Shown: positions 22,901-37,214, counted from the stretch's first letter. The stretch is DNA of 64,000 nt from Phymorhynchus buccinoides (GCA_017654935.2 CM065710.1:22605394-22669393), one strand, 5' to 3'. Translations and numbers: made by a program. The notes: generated by a model not told the origin, from the letters alone.

Positions 22901-25900
22901 CCTCCACAGACTATGTAACAAGGCAGCCCCTGTACCCTCCACAGACTATGTAACAAGGCAGCCCCTGTACCCTCCACAGACTATGTAACAAGGCAGCCCC
23001 TGTACCCTCCACAGACTATGTAACAAGGCAGCCTCTGTACCCTCCACAGACTATGTAACAAGGCAGCCCCTGTACCCTCCACAGACTATGTAACAAGGCA
23101 GCCCCTGTACCCTCCACAGACTATGTAACAAGGCAGCCCCTGTACCCTCCACAGACTATGTAACAAGGCAGCCCCTGTACCCTCCACAGACTATGTAACA
23201 AGGCAGCCCCTGTACCCTCCACAGACTATGTAACAAGGCAGCCCCTGTACCCTCCACAGACTATGTAACAAGGCAGCCCCTGTACCCTCCACAGACTATG
23301 TAACAAGGCAGCCCCTGTACCCTCCACAGACTATGTAACAAGGCAGCCCCTGTACCCTCCACAGACTATGTAACAAGGCAGCCCCTGTACCCTCCACAGA
23401 CTATGTAACAAGGCAGCCCCTGTACCCTCCACAGACTATGTAACAAGGCAGCCCCTGTACCCTCCACAGACTATGTAACAAGGCAGCCCCTGTACCCTCC
23501 ACAGACTATGTAACAAGGCAGCCCCTGTACCCTCCACAGACTATGTAACAAGGCAGCCCCTGTACCCTCCACAGACTATGTAACAAGGCAGCCCCTGTAC
23601 CCTCCACAGACTATGTAACAAGGCAGCCCCTGTACCCTCCACAGACTATGTAACAAGGCAGCCCCTGTACCCTCCACAGACTATGTAACAAGGCAGCCCC
23701 TGTACCCTCCACAGACTATGTAACAAGGCAGCCCCTGTACCCTCCACAGACTATGTAACAAGGCAGCCCCTGTACCCTCCACAGACTATGTAACAAGGCA
23801 GCCCCTGTACCCTCCACAGACTATGTAACAAGGCAGCCCCTGTACCCTCCAGGGACTATGTAACAAGGCAGCCCCTGTACCCTCCAGTGACTATGTAACA
23901 AGGCAGCCCCTGTACCCTCCAGGGACTATGTAACAAGGCAGCCCCTGTACCCTCCAGTGACTATGTAACACGGCAGCCCCTGTAACCTCCAGGGACTATG
24001 TAACAAGGCAGCCCCTGTACCCTCCAGTGACTATGTAACAAGGCAGCCCCTGTACCCTCCACAGACTATGTAACAAGGCAGCCCCTGTACCCTCCAGTGA
24101 CTATGTAACACGGCAGCCCCTGTACCCTCCAGTGACTATGTAACAAGGCAGCCCCTGTACCCTCCACAGACTATGTAACAAGGCAGCCCCTGTACCCTCC
24201 AGGGACTATGTAACAAGGCAGTCCCTGTACCCTCCACAGACTATGTAACAAGGCAGCCCCTGTACCCTCCACAGACTATGTAACAAGGCAGCCCCTGTAC
24301 CCTCCACAGACTATGTAACAAGGCAGCCCCTGTACCCTCCACAGACTATGTAACAAGGCAGCCCCTGTACCCTCCACAGACTATGTAACAAGGCAGCCCC
24401 TGTACCCTCCACAGACTATGTAACAAGGCAGCCCCTGTACCCTCCACAGACTATGTAACAAGGCAGCCCCTGTACCCTCCACAGACTATGTAACAAGGCA
24501 GCCCCTGTACCCTCCACAGACTATGTAACAAGGCAGCCCCTGTACCCTCCACAGACTATGTAACAAGGCAGCCCCTGTACCCTCCACAGACTATGTAACA
24601 AGGCAGCCCCTGTACCCTCCACAGACTATGTAACAAGGCAGCCCCTGTACCCTCCACAGACTATGTAACAAGGCAGCCCCTGTACCCTCCACAGACTATG
24701 TAACAAGGCAGCCCCTGTACCCTCCAGGGACTATGTAACAAGGCAGCCCCTGTACCCTCCACAGACTATGTAACAAGGCAGCCCCTGTACCCTCCACAGA
24801 CTATGTAACAAGGCAGCCCCTGTACCCTCCACAGACTATGTAACAAGGCAGCCCCTGTACCCTCCACAGACTATGTAACAAGGCAGCCCCTGTACCCTCC
24901 ACAGACTATGTAACAAGGCAGCCCCTGTACCCTCCACAGACTATGTAACAAGGCAGCCCCTGTACCCTCCACAGACTATGTAACAAGGCAGCCCCTGTAC
25001 CCTCCACAGACTATGTAACAAGGCAGCCCCTGTACCCTCCACAGACTATGTAACAAGGCAGCCCCTGTACCCTCCACAGACTATGTAACAAGGCAGCCCC
25101 TGTACCCTCCACAGACTATGTAACAAGGCAGCCCCTGTACCCTCCACAGACTATGTAACAAGGCAGCCCCTGTACCCTCCACAGACTATGTAACAAGGCA
25201 GCCCCTGTACCCTCCACAGACTATGTAACAAGGCAGCCCCTGTACCCTCCACAGACTATGTAACAAGGCAGCCCCTGTACCCTCCACAGACTATGTAACA
25301 AGGCAGCCCCTGTACCCTCCACAGACTATGTAACAAGGCAGCCCCTGTACCCTCCACAGACTATGTAACAAGGCAGCCCCTGTACCCTCCACAGACTATG
25401 TAACAAGGCAGCCCCTGTACCCTCCACAGACTATGTAACAAGGCAGCCCCTGTACCCTCCACAGACTATGTAACAAGGCAGCCCCTGTACCCTCCACAGA
25501 CTATGTAACAAGGCAGCCCCTGTACCCTCCACAGACTATGTAACAAGGCAGCCCCTGTACCCTCCACAGACTATGTAACAAGGCAGCCCCTGTACCCTCC
25601 ACACACTATGTAACAAGGCAGCCCCTGTACCCTCCACAGACTATGTAACAAGGCAGCCCCTGTACCCTCCACAGACTATGTAACAAGGCAGCCCCTGTAC
25701 CCTCCACAGACTATGTAACAAGGCAGCCCCTGTACCCTCCACAGACTATGTAACAAGGCAGCCCCTGTACCCTCCACAGACTATGTAACAAGGCAGCCCC
25801 TGTACCCTCCACAGACTATGTAACAAGGCAGCCCCTGTACCCTCCACAGACTATGTAACAAGGCAGCCCCTGTACCCTCCACAGACTATGTAACAAGGCA

Positions 25901-28900
25901 GCCCCTGTACCCTCCACAGACTATGTAACAAGGCAGCCCCTGTACCCTCCACAGACTATGTAACAAGGCAGCCCCTGTACCCTCCACAGACTATGTAACA
26001 AGGCAGCCCCTGTACCCTCCACAGACTATGTAACAAGGCAGCCCCTGTACCCTCCACAGACTATGTAACAAGGCAGCCCCTGTACCCTCCACAGACTATG
26101 TAACAAGGCAGCCCCTGTACCCTCCACACACTATGTAACAAGGCAGCCCCTGTACCCTCCACAGACTATGTAACAAGGCAGCCCCTGTACCCTCCACAGA
26201 CTATGTAACAAGGCAGCCCCTGTACCCTCCACAGACTATGTAACAAGGCAGCCCCTGTACCCTCCACAGACTATGTAACAAGGCAGCCCCTGTACCCTCC
26301 ACAGACTATGTAACAAGGCAGCCCCTGTACCCTCCACACACTATGTAACAAGGCAGCCCCTGTACCCTCCACAGACTATGTAACAAGGCAGCCCCTGTAC
26401 CCTCCACAGACTATGTAACAAGGCAGCCCCTGTACCCTCCACAGACTATGTAACAAGGCAGCCCCTGTACCCTCCACAGACTATGTAACAAGGCAGCCCC
26501 TGTACCCTCCACAGACTATGTAACAAGGCAGCCCCTGTACCCTCCACAGACTATGTAACAAGGCAGCCCCTGTACCCTCCACAGACTATGTAACAAGGCA
26601 GCCCCTGTACCCTCCACAGACTATGTAACAAGGCAGCCCCTGTACCCTCCACAGACTATGTAACAAGGCAGCCCCTGTACCCTCCACAGACTATGTAACA
26701 AGGCAGCCCCTGTACCCTCCACAGACTATGTAACAAGGCAGCCCCTGTACCCTCCACAGACTATGTAACAAGGCAGCCCCTGTACCCTCCACAGACTATG
26801 TAACAAGGCAGCCCCTGTACCCTCCACAGACTATGTAACAAGGCAGCCCCTGTACCCTCCACAGACTATGTAACAAGGCAGCCCCTGTACCCTCCACAGA
26901 CTATGTAACAAGGCAGCCCCTGTACCCTCCACAGACTATGTAACAAGGCAGCCCCTGTACCCTCCACAGACTATGTAACAAGGCAGCCCCTGTACCCTCC
27001 ACAGACTATGTAACAAGGCAGCCCCTGTACCCTCCACAGACTATGTAACAAGGCAGCCCCTGTAACCTCCAGGGACTATGTAACAAGGCAGCCCCTGTAA
27101 CCTCCAGGGACTATGTAACAAGGCAGCCCCTGTACCCTCCACAGACTATGTAACAAGGCAGCCCCTGTACCCTCCACAGACTATGTAACAAGGCAGCCCC
27201 TGTACCCTCCACAGACTATGTAACAAGGCAGCCCCTGTACCCTCCACAGACTATGTAACACGGCAGCCCCTGTACCCTCCAGTGACTATGTAACAAGGCA
27301 GCCCCTGTACCCTCCACAGACTATGTAACAAGGCAGCCCCTGTACCCTCCACAGACTATGTAACAAGGCAGCCCCTGTACCCTCCAGTGACTATGTAACA
27401 AGGCAGCCCCTGTACCCTCCACAGACTATGTAACAAGGCAGCCCCTGTACCCTCCACAGACTATGTAACAAGGCAGCCCTGTACCCTCCACAGACTATGT
27501 AACAAGGCAGCCCCTGTACCCTCCACAGACTATGTAACAAGGCAGCCCCTGTACCCTCCACAGACTATGTAACAAGGCAGCCCCTGTACCCTCCACAGAC
27601 TATGTAACAAGGCAGCCCCTGTACCCTCCACAGACTATGTAACAAGGCAGCCCCTGTACCCTCCACAGACTATGTAACAAGGCAGCCCCTGTACCCTCCA
27701 CAGACTATGTAACAAGGCAGCCCCTGTACCCTCCACAGACTATGTAACAAGGCAGCCCCTGTACCCTCCACAGACTATGTAACAAGGCAGCCCCTGTACC
27801 CTCCACAGACTATGTAACAAGGCAGCCCCTGTACCCTCCACAGACTATGTAACAAGGCAGCCCCTGTACCCTCCACAGACTATGTAACAAGGCAGCCCCT
27901 GTACCCTCCACAGACTATGTAACAAGGCAGCCCCTGTACCCTCCACAGACTATGTAGGCACAAGGCAGCCCCTGTACCCTCCAGGGACTATGTAACAAGG
28001 CAGCCCCTGTACCCTCCACAGACTATGTAACAAGGCAGCCCCTGTACCCTCCACAGACTATGTAACAAGGCAGCCCCTGTACCCTCCACAGACTATGTAA
28101 CAAGGCAGCCCCTGTACCCTCCACAGACTATGTAACAAGGCAGCCCCTGTACCCTCCACAGACTATGTAACAAGGCAGCCCCTGTACCCTCCACAGACTA
28201 TGTAACAAGGCAGCCCCTGTACCCTCCACAGACTATGTAACAAGGCAGCCCCTGTACCCTCCACAGACTATGTAACAAGGCAGCCCCTGTACCCTCCACA
28301 GACTATGTAACAAGGCAGCCCCTGTACCCTCCACAGACTGTAACAAGGCAGCCCCTGTACCCTCCACAGACTATGTAACAAGGCAGCCCCTGTACCCTCC
28401 ACAGACTATGTAACAAGGCAGCCCCTGTACCCTCCACAGACTATGTAACAAGGCAGCCCCTGTACCCTCCACAGACTATGTAACAAGGCAGCCCCTGTAC
28501 CCTCCACAGACTATGTAACAAGGCAGCCCCTGTACCCTCCACAGACTATGTAACAAGGCAGCCCCTGTACCCTCCACAGACTATGTAACAAGGCAGCCCC
28601 TGTACCCTCCACAGACTATGTAACAAGGCAGCCCCTGTACCCTCCACAGACTATGTAACAAGGCAGCCCCTGTACCCTCCACAGACTATGTAACAAGGCA
28701 GCCCCTGTACCCTCCACAGACTATGTAACAAGGCAGCCCCTGTACCCTCCACAGACTATGTAACAAGGCAGCCCCTGTACCCTCCACAGACTATGTAACA
28801 AGGCAGCCCCTGTACCCTCCACAGACTATGTAACAAGGCAGCCCCTGTACCCTCCACAGACTATGTAACAAGGCAGCCCCTGTACCCTCCACAGACTATG

Positions 28901-31900
28901 TAACAAGGCAGCCCCTGTACCCTCCACAGACTATGTAACAAGGCAGCCCCTGTACCCTCCACAGACTATGTAACAAGGCAGCCCCTGTACCCTCCACAGA
29001 CTATGTAACAAGGCAGCCCCTGTACCCTCCACAGACTATGTAACAAGGCAGCCCCTGTACCCTCCACAGACTATGTAACAAGGCAGCCCCTGTACCCTCC
29101 ACACACTATGTAACAAGGCAGCCCCTGTACCCTCCACAGACTATGTAACAAGGCAGCCCCTGTACCCTCCACAGACTATGTAACAAGGCAGCCCCTGTAC
29201 CCTCCACAGACTATGTAACAAGGCAGCCCCTGTACCCTCCAGGGACTATGTAACAAGGCAGCCCCTGTACCCTCCACAGACTATGTAACAAGGCAGCCCC
29301 TGTACCCTCCACAGACTATGTAACAAGGCAGCCCCTGTACCCTCCACAGACTATGTAACAAGGCAGCCCCTGTACCCTCCACACACTATGTAACAAGGCA
29401 GCCCCTGTACCCTCCACAGGCAGCCTCTGTACTCCACACATGTAACAAGGCAGCCTCTGTACCCTCCACACACTATGTAACAAGGCAGCCCCTGTACCCT
29501 CCACACACTTTGTAACAAGGCAGCCTCTGTACCCTCCACAGACTATGTAACAAGGCAGCCCCTGTACCCTCCACACACTATGTAACAAATTCAGCCTCTG
29601 TACCCTCCACAGACTATGTAGCAAGGCAGCCCCTGTACCCTCCACAGACTATGTAACAAGGCAGCCCCTGTACCCTCCACAGACTATGTAACAAGGCAGC
29701 CCCTGTACCCTCCACAGACTATGTAACAAGGCAGCCCCTGTACCCTCCACAGACTATGTAACAAGGCAGCCCCTGTACCCTCCACAGACTATGTAACAAG
29801 GCAGCCCCTGTACCCTCCACAGACTATGTAACAAGGCAGCCCCTGTACCCTCCACAGACTATGTAACAAGGCAGCCCCTGTACCCTCCACAGACTATGTA
29901 ACAAGGCAGCCCCTGTACCCTCCACAGACTATGTAACAAGGCAGCCCCTGTACCCTCCACAGACTATGTAACAAGGCAGCCCCTGTACCCTCCACAGACT
30001 ATGTAACAAGGCAGCCCCTGTACCCTCCACAGACTATGTAACAAGGCAGCCCCTGTACCCTCCACAGACTATGTAACAAGGCAGCCCCTGTACCCTCCAC
30101 AGACTATGTAACAAGGCAGCCCCTGTACCCTCCACAGACTATGTAACAAGGCAGACCCTGTACCCTCCACAGACTATGTAACAAGGCAGCCCCTGTACCC
30201 TCCACAGACTATGTAACAAGGCAGCCCCTGTACCCTCCACAGACTATGTAACAAGGCAGCCCCTGTACCCTCCACAGACTATGTAACAAGGCAGCCCCTG
30301 TACCCTCCACAGACTATGTAACAAGGCAGCCCCTGTACCCTCCACAGACTATGTAACAAGGCAGCCCCTGTACCCTCCACAGACTATGTAACAAGGCAGC
30401 CCCTGTACCCTCCACAGACTATGTAACAAGGCAGCCCCTGTACCCTCCACAGACTATGTAACAAGGCAGCCCCTGTACCCTCCACAGACTATGTAACAAG
30501 GCAGCCCCTGTACCCTCCACAGACTATGTAACAAGGCAGCCCCTGTACCCTCCACAGACTATGTAACACGGCAGCCCCTGTACCCTCCACAGACTATGTA
30601 ACAAGGCAGCCCCTGTACCCTCCACAGACTATGTAACAAGGCAGCCCCTGTACCCTCCACAGACTATGTAACAAGGCAGCCCCTGTACCCTCCACAGACT
30701 ATGTAACAAGGCAGCCCCTGTACCCTCCACAGACTATGTAACAAGGCAGCCCCTGTACCCTCCACAGACTATGTAACAAGGCAGCCCCTGTACCCTCCAC
30801 AGACTATGTAACAAGGCAGCCCCTGTACCCTCCACAGACTATGTAACAAGGCAGCCCCTGTACCCTCCACAGACTATGTAACAAGGCAGCCCCTGTACCC
30901 TCCACAGACTATGTAACAAGGCAGCCCCTGTACCCTCCACAGACTATGTAACAAGGCAGCCCCTGTACCCTCCACAGACTATGTAACAAGGCAGCCCCTG
31001 TAACCTCCACACACTATGTAACAAGGCAGCCCCTGTACCCTCCACAGACTATGTAACAAGGCAGCCCCTGTACCCTCCACAGACTATGTAACAAGGCAGC
31101 CCCTGTACCCTCCACAGACTATGTAACAAGGCAGCCCCTGTACCCTCCACAGACTATGTAACAAGGCAGCCCCTGTACCCTCCACAGACTATGTAACAAG
31201 GCAGCCCCTGTACCCTCCACAGACTATGTAACAAGGCAGCCCCTGTACCCTCCACAGACTATGTAACAAGGCAGCCCCTGTACCCTCCCAGACTATGTAA
31301 CAAGGCAGCCCCCTGTACCCTCCACAGACTATGTACCCTCCACAAGGCAGCCCCTGTACCCTCCACAGACTATGTAACAAGGCAGCCCCTGTACCCTCCA
31401 CAGACTATGTAACAAGGCAGCCCCTGTACCCTCCACAGACTATGTAACAAGGCAGCCCCTGTACCCTCCACAGACTATGTAACAAGGCAGCCCCTGTACC
31501 CTCCACAGACTATGTAACAAGGCAGCCCCTGTACCCTCCACAGACTATGTAACAAGGCAGCCCCTGTACCCTCCACAGACTATGTAACAAGGCAGCCCCT
31601 GTACCCTCCACAGACTATGTAACAAGGCAGCCCCTGTACCCTCCACAGACTATGTAACAAGGCAGCCCCTGTACCCTCCACAGACTATGTAACAAGGCAG
31701 CCCCTGTACCCTCCACAGACTATGTAACAAGGCAGCCCCTGTACCCTCCACAGACTATGTAACAAGGCAGCCCCTGTACCCTCCACAGACTATGTAACAA
31801 GGCAGCCCCTGTACCCTCCACAGACTATGTAACAAGGCAGCCCCTGTACCCTCCACAGACTATGTAACAAGGCAGCCCCTGTACCCTCCACAGACTATGT

Positions 31901-32692
31901 AACAAGGCAGCCCCTGTACCCTCCACAGACTATGTAACAAGGCAGCCCCTGTACCCTCCACAGACTATGTAACAAGGCAGCCCCTGTACCCTCCACAGAC
32001 TATGTAACAAGGCAGCCCCTGTACCCTCCACAGACTATGTAACAAGGCAGCCCCTGTACCCTCCACAGACTATGTAACAAGGCAGCCCCTGTACCCTCCA
32101 CAGACTATGTAACAAGGCAGCCCCTGTACCCTCCACAGACTATGTAACAAGGCAGCCCCTGTACCCTCCACAGACTATGTAACAAGGCAGCCCCTGTACC
32201 CTCCACAGACTATGTAACAAGGCAGCCCCTGTACCCTCCACAGACTATGTAACAAGGCAGCCCCTGTACCCTCCACAGACTATGTAACAAGGCAGCCCCT
32301 GTACCCTCCACAGACTATGTAACAAGGCAGCCCCTGGACCCTCCACAGACTATGTAACAAGGCAGACCCTGTACCCTCCACAGACTATGTAACAAGGCAG
32401 CCCCTGTACCCTCCACAGACTATGTAACAAGGCAGCCCCTGTACCCTCCACAGACTATGTAACAAGGCAGCCCCTGTACCCTCCACAGACTATGTAGCAA
32501 GGCAGCCCCTGTACCCTCCACAGACTATGTAACAAGGCAGCCCCTGTACCCTCCACAGACTATGTAACAAGGCAGCCCCTGTACCCTCCACAGACTATGT
32601 AACAAGGCAGCCCCTGTACCCTCCACAGACTAATGTAACAAGGCAGCCCCTGGACCCTCCACAGACTATGTAGCAAGGCAGCCCCTGGACCC
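16963..32692. repeat. 35-bp minisatellite array in TEX9 intron 2 (copy A)
   Basis: About 15.7 kb, or roughly 449 units of 35 bp. The unit starts CTATGTAACAAGGCAGC and continues CCCTGTACCCTCCACAGA. Variation is concentrated at a few sites: ACAGA/ACACA/AGGGA/AGTGA before CTATG, AACAAGG/AACACGG, and GTACCC/GTAACC. Most of the array is highly uniform; mixed AGTGA/ACACGG blocks occur at about 18.45-19.3, 20.3-20.8, 23.85-24.2 and 27.05-27.4 kb. Occasional units are truncated (for example near 21,220, 27,955, 29,420 and 31,300). Apparent minus-strand proteins (GGYRGCLVT-type) are repeat translation and not genes. Confidence 0.98.
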
Positions 32693-32777
32693 CTGTTCAG
32701 GTTTTCCACGATTTGGAAGAAGCACCCGGTAAACAGCAGTGAGCACATGATCAGCTTGAGTGTATGATTGTGTGTGG

Positions 32778-32808
<31 letters not shown>

Positions 32809-33046
32809 ATCTGTATTTTTGTATTAGACATTTTATGAGATTCATGCATTGGGGTCTACATGAGAATAGTGAATGGAAATAGTATAATTATTTTAAGACG
32901 GATGTGGGTCATACCTCACAGATGTCGTCACAAACGGATGGCAGTTGTGTTGAGTCGCATCCAGTGGGTTGGCTCCTTAGATGAGAGTTTGGGTACGACA
33001 TCATGCCATGTTTATCTGTTCTTTTCGTCTCTTGTGTCTATTATAG
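32693..33046 (+). other. Right flank of the array, end of intron 2 (copy A)
   Basis: Unique sequence with a (GT)n at about 32770-32803 interrupted by one GGG, then a TGTGTCTATTATAG acceptor before exon 3. Confidence 0.7.
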
Positions 33047-33110
33047 GAGACTAAACGAGGAGCTGGAGGCAAAAACAGCTAGCCTGGTGCAAGAAGCAGA
33101 ACAAGTGATG
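33047..33110 (+). CDS. TEX9: TEX9-like gene exon 3 (copy A)
   Basis: A 64-bp exon between TATTATAG and GTAAGT. It completes the split Lys codon and reads RLNEELEAKTASLVQEAEQV then M, ending in phase 0. Charged heptad-like spacing suggests coiled coil, in line with TEX9. Joined with exon 2 it gives EEEYKRLNEELEAKTA, close to the vertebrate TEX9 N-terminus as I recall it. Identical in copy B (58496-58559). Confidence 0.75.
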
Positions 33111-33875
33111 GTAAGTGTCACATCTTGTACACTTCTCATTCTTCTTCGTCGATAGCTCACACAGTTTCTTGTCATATGAATGCAGATGCATCATGCTGCA
33201 GCTATGCACCTAACTAAGAAATAGTTAGGCCCAGCATGTCTGTCTTCGGCTGGAGAAGAAAATCTTTGTAAGACTAAGAGTTTCTAGAAAAAAAAGGCCA
33301 GAGAATGGGCCAGTAAGGCAGAAATGTAGTAGATATGACAGTAAGCAAAGGGAAAAGGCAGAGTCCAAGAGAGTGACAGATTAGATGAAGTTGCAAGCGC
33401 ATTCGAGAAGGTGGGGGGGACTATTTGTTCTGAAAGGCCCACCAGTATCTACAATGGGGAATTCTTTTTCTTTAAAAAATCGGGCCAATTACAGCTAGTA
33501 AACTTGATAATACAGTATAATGGACATTTACACAAAAAGAAGAAAATGAAATGCACAGTCATGTAGCATTTTTCATCAAGCACAAAATATTTTTCAATTT
33601 GCTTTTTGTTGTTATTGTTATTGTCTCTTTGTTTAAGCCCGATCTGTATGAATATACACATACATACCATTACCAGGGGTTGCGCTTAAGTTTTTATAAA
33701 TGCGTTGGACATACGCAAAGTCTCAGGATTAAAAATGGTGCTACATTTGTATATCATAACCCTTTAAAATCAGTGCAGACAACACAAGCTTCCAATTATG
33801 AAAATATATAAATAAAATGAAAACATAGATTTAGAACAAAAATGTGGCTGTGTTGTACTTTAGGGCCCCCCCGCC

Positions 33876-33906
<31 letters not shown>

Positions 33907-33947
33907 TCTCCTCTCATCATTCTCTCTCTCTCTCTCTCTCTCCTCTT

Positions 33948-33984
<37 letters not shown>

Positions 33985-34613
33985 TTCCGCATCGATGAGA
34001 ATTGCATCATTCTGCTAATTTGGGGAAGGGATAGGGTTAAGATCAGCCTAGGATTGATTGTAATAATAATAAGAAGAAGGAGACTGAGATTGAGGGGGTG
34101 TCCACCTAAAGGACAAGATTGACAAACTTTTGTTAACTTTAAAGATACATGAAGAAAAATATATACAAAATTCAACTTACCTCTTTATCCATCTGATTGA
34201 ATAATATCACATAGAAACCGAGTTATCAACTCCTACTTTCACGCACACTTACTCACTAAATAAATGTAGGGAATGTCCAAGATAGCACTATTTTGAATAG
34301 ACTACACACCGCAGTCCTCAAACACTGAATCAGTTCATCTCCCTTTCATGTTATATTTATATTTTTTGCATCCCTTGTCAACAGCAAAAAATAAAACCAC
34401 CAAAATGCTTACACCTGGTTAAATCCATGACAACTTTTGATTATTTACATTTTTCCCTAAATGATACGCCTTGCCACGTTTCCATTTTGTCGAGGAGTAA
34501 AGCTGTGTGTGAAGTAAACTTGTTGACCTCATTCAAAATGTTATTTCTTAGGACATGTAAAAACTTTCTTTCATCTCTCTCTCCTCCTCTCCTCGCTCTT
34601 CTCTTACTTCTCT

Positions 34614-34649
<36 letters not shown>

Positions 34650-34695
34650 CTCTCTCTCCCTCTCTCATTCTTCATCTCTCCGTCTCCTCTATCTC

Positions 34696-34727
<32 letters not shown>

Positions 34728-35257
34728 TCTCTCTTCTCTCTCTCTCTCCTCCTCTCTCTCTCTCTTCTCTCTCCTCTCGCTTAGCCCTCTTCTTTCCCGT
34801 CCTCTCTCCTCTCATCTCTCTCGTCTCTCTCTCTCACTACAATACCTTCCCTCTTCTTCCCACAATATCATATTGCTAGCAATAACTCAGTGCATGCAAT
34901 GCATGCATGAACATGCATTTACCTACATAATACAACATGCATAGACAGAGAAATAGACAACCATATACACACAAAAACGCAAATGCAGACATGCACAGTC
35001 TCTCACTCACACACACACTTACACACATACCACACCACACACTGTGACACACACACAACACACACACACACCCATACGCCACATACACCCACACACACAT
35101 TAACCCTTCGATTTATTTTGAGTCACTACCCAATCCACGCCCAACCATTGGTCACAATAGGCTTGAACCACAGGGTAACTAATTCCTTTAAGGCCAGAAA
35201 AACTCTCTCTCTCTCTCTCTCGTCTCGTCTCTCTCATCGTCTCTCTCTCTCTCTCTC

Positions 35258-35317
<60 letters not shown>

Positions 35318-35604
35318 CACACACACACACACTTGCTAGCACCCCTGCTTATCTTATTGTACCACCGTCATTGCTTAAATTAAACACTAACATTGAAGTG
35401 TACTCAAAGCTGCATCTCACATCCTCTTTAAATCTTTTAGTCAGATGAAATATGAAGAGAGAGAAATAGTCACCGAGAGAAGTGAAGAAGAAGAAGTATT
35501 ACTATATTTAATTCGCTTGCTTGCTTGCTGTGAAATGTTTATTTTTCATTTCCAGTTAAATTGAATGTTAAAACGGGTATAGATTGCAAGCGGAAAAGGT
35601 ATGT

Positions 35605-35637
<33 letters not shown>

Positions 35638-36211
35638 ATATGAGTGAATGCATCAGTGTGTGATGTTCAAATGCATATTTGTGCGCCCACATAGCTGCCA
35701 ACAACTCAATAATGCGTTCTAGTCTCAGTAGCTTAAACTGAACTTTCAATGATTATGATAACTAGACCGGGTGATTTTGGGTGTATCGTGAGTATGATTC
35801 CAAGAATCGCCTGCATGTATCGAACATTCAATATTACTATTATTTTAGGGCAAAAGCTGAACGCTGAAGCACACACACACACACACACAGACACACACAC
35901 ACATGTGGTGCAACGCACACGCACACAGCACACACACACACTCTCTCTCTCTCTCTCTCTCTCCTCCTCTCTCTCCTCTCTCTCTCGATCTCTCTCCTCT
36001 CTCTCGTCTCTCTCCTCTCTCTCACACCACACTATGTGTTGCCCACAAAATTCGCTAGACGTTCTCTGTCTTATTTCATTCTGAGTACCTGTCAGTGGGG
36101 GGGTCATCCTTCATTAGGTTGTTTGGCTCTTCCAGGCAGAGCCTATGCGGCATTGGTGTCTTGAGCGGACTGCTCTTAAATGAGATTTATTTACCCTTGT
36201 TTATTGCGTGT
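33111..36211 (+). other. Intron 3 of the TEX9-like gene, microsatellite-rich (copy A)
   Basis: Contains no supported gene. It holds interrupted CT arrays (about 33874-33979, 34576-34843, 35203-35313), CA/GT arrays (about 35319-35331, 35606-35635, 35871-35940) and a further interrupted CT array to about 36023. From about 33.9 kb to the gap this copy differs from copy B by many single-base insertions and deletions, including breaks in CT runs that are perfect in B. Confidence 0.8.
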
Positions 36212-36268
36212 GTTTCGAAAGGCCAAGAGTCCATTCTGGCCATCCAGGCTGTTGACAACATCATACCG
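36212..36268 (+). pseudogene. TEX9: TEX9-like exon 4, broken by the gap (copy A)
   Basis: Reads GTGTTTCGAAAGGCCAAGAG and onward, matching exon 4 of copy B (61750-61817), but the acceptor CAG is damaged (TTTCGA against TTTCAGA) and single bases are missing in CCAAATCC and TTGGACAAC. It runs into the N gap. The damage looks like low-quality contig-end sequence, not evolutionary decay. Confidence 0.75.
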
Positions 36269-36768
36269 NNNNNNNNNNNNNNNNNNNNNNNNNNNNNNNN
36301 NNNNNNNNNNNNNNNNNNNNNNNNNNNNNNNNNNNNNNNNNNNNNNNNNNNNNNNNNNNNNNNNNNNNNNNNNNNNNNNNNNNNNNNNNNNNNNNNNNNN
36401 NNNNNNNNNNNNNNNNNNNNNNNNNNNNNNNNNNNNNNNNNNNNNNNNNNNNNNNNNNNNNNNNNNNNNNNNNNNNNNNNNNNNNNNNNNNNNNNNNNNN
36501 NNNNNNNNNNNNNNNNNNNNNNNNNNNNNNNNNNNNNNNNNNNNNNNNNNNNNNNNNNNNNNNNNNNNNNNNNNNNNNNNNNNNNNNNNNNNNNNNNNNN
36601 NNNNNNNNNNNNNNNNNNNNNNNNNNNNNNNNNNNNNNNNNNNNNNNNNNNNNNNNNNNNNNNNNNNNNNNNNNNNNNNNNNNNNNNNNNNNNNNNNNNN
36701 NNNNNNNNNNNNNNNNNNNNNNNNNNNNNNNNNNNNNNNNNNNNNNNNNNNNNNNNNNNNNNNNNNNN
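36269..36768. other. Assembly gap of 500 N
   Basis: Exactly 500 undetermined bases: a conventional scaffolding gap of unmeasured size. It separates locus copy A from copy B. Confidence 0.99.
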
Positions 36769-37214
36769 AACCTACTAGAGCCATAATAATCAAGATAGTT
36801 TGTTAAACATAAAGGCCTATCTACATATGCAGAGCGGCTATCTTGATTATTGGAGAACAAAATCGGGACTTTCCTGATATTGCAGTACCTCCAGGATCGT
36901 CCCACTTATCTTTATAGTTATTAATGTCCCATATGTGTCTGTTCCAGGTTGGAGGACGTTAAACGAACTTTCATCAGGTAGACCTTGTCGATGTTTGTGT
37001 ATGTTTTGCTCTTGTGAATAGGAACTCTTTAGAGTCGTAAAAACCTGTCGTTTCGAAATGTTTCTTCTTCCGTTTATCTAGTTGCCGAAGTCATCTTTGA
37101 CCATTATTGCAACCATTATTGACTGTTTGCGACAACGATATACACACTCATAATCACCTCGGTGGTTTGCGACAGCATTCAGGTTTACGGTTGAAGTTTT
37201 CATTCACAACCATC
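36769..37214 (+). other. Upstream flank / putative promoter of the TEX9-like gene (copy B)
   Basis: Matches 11565-12009 with a few SNPs and a one-base insertion near 36907. It keeps the 14-bp inverted repeat. Promoter by position only. Confidence 0.35.

Noticed and set aside
29316..29645. 109-residue minus-strand frame with CGGYRGCLVT-type repeats, and similar frames throughout both arrays
   Set aside because: Pure translation of the 35-bp minisatellite; frames end wherever the unit's TAG is intact. No start context or non-repeat sequence.
36095..36905. Long reading frames across 36269-36768
   Set aside because: They consist of N; no sequence information.
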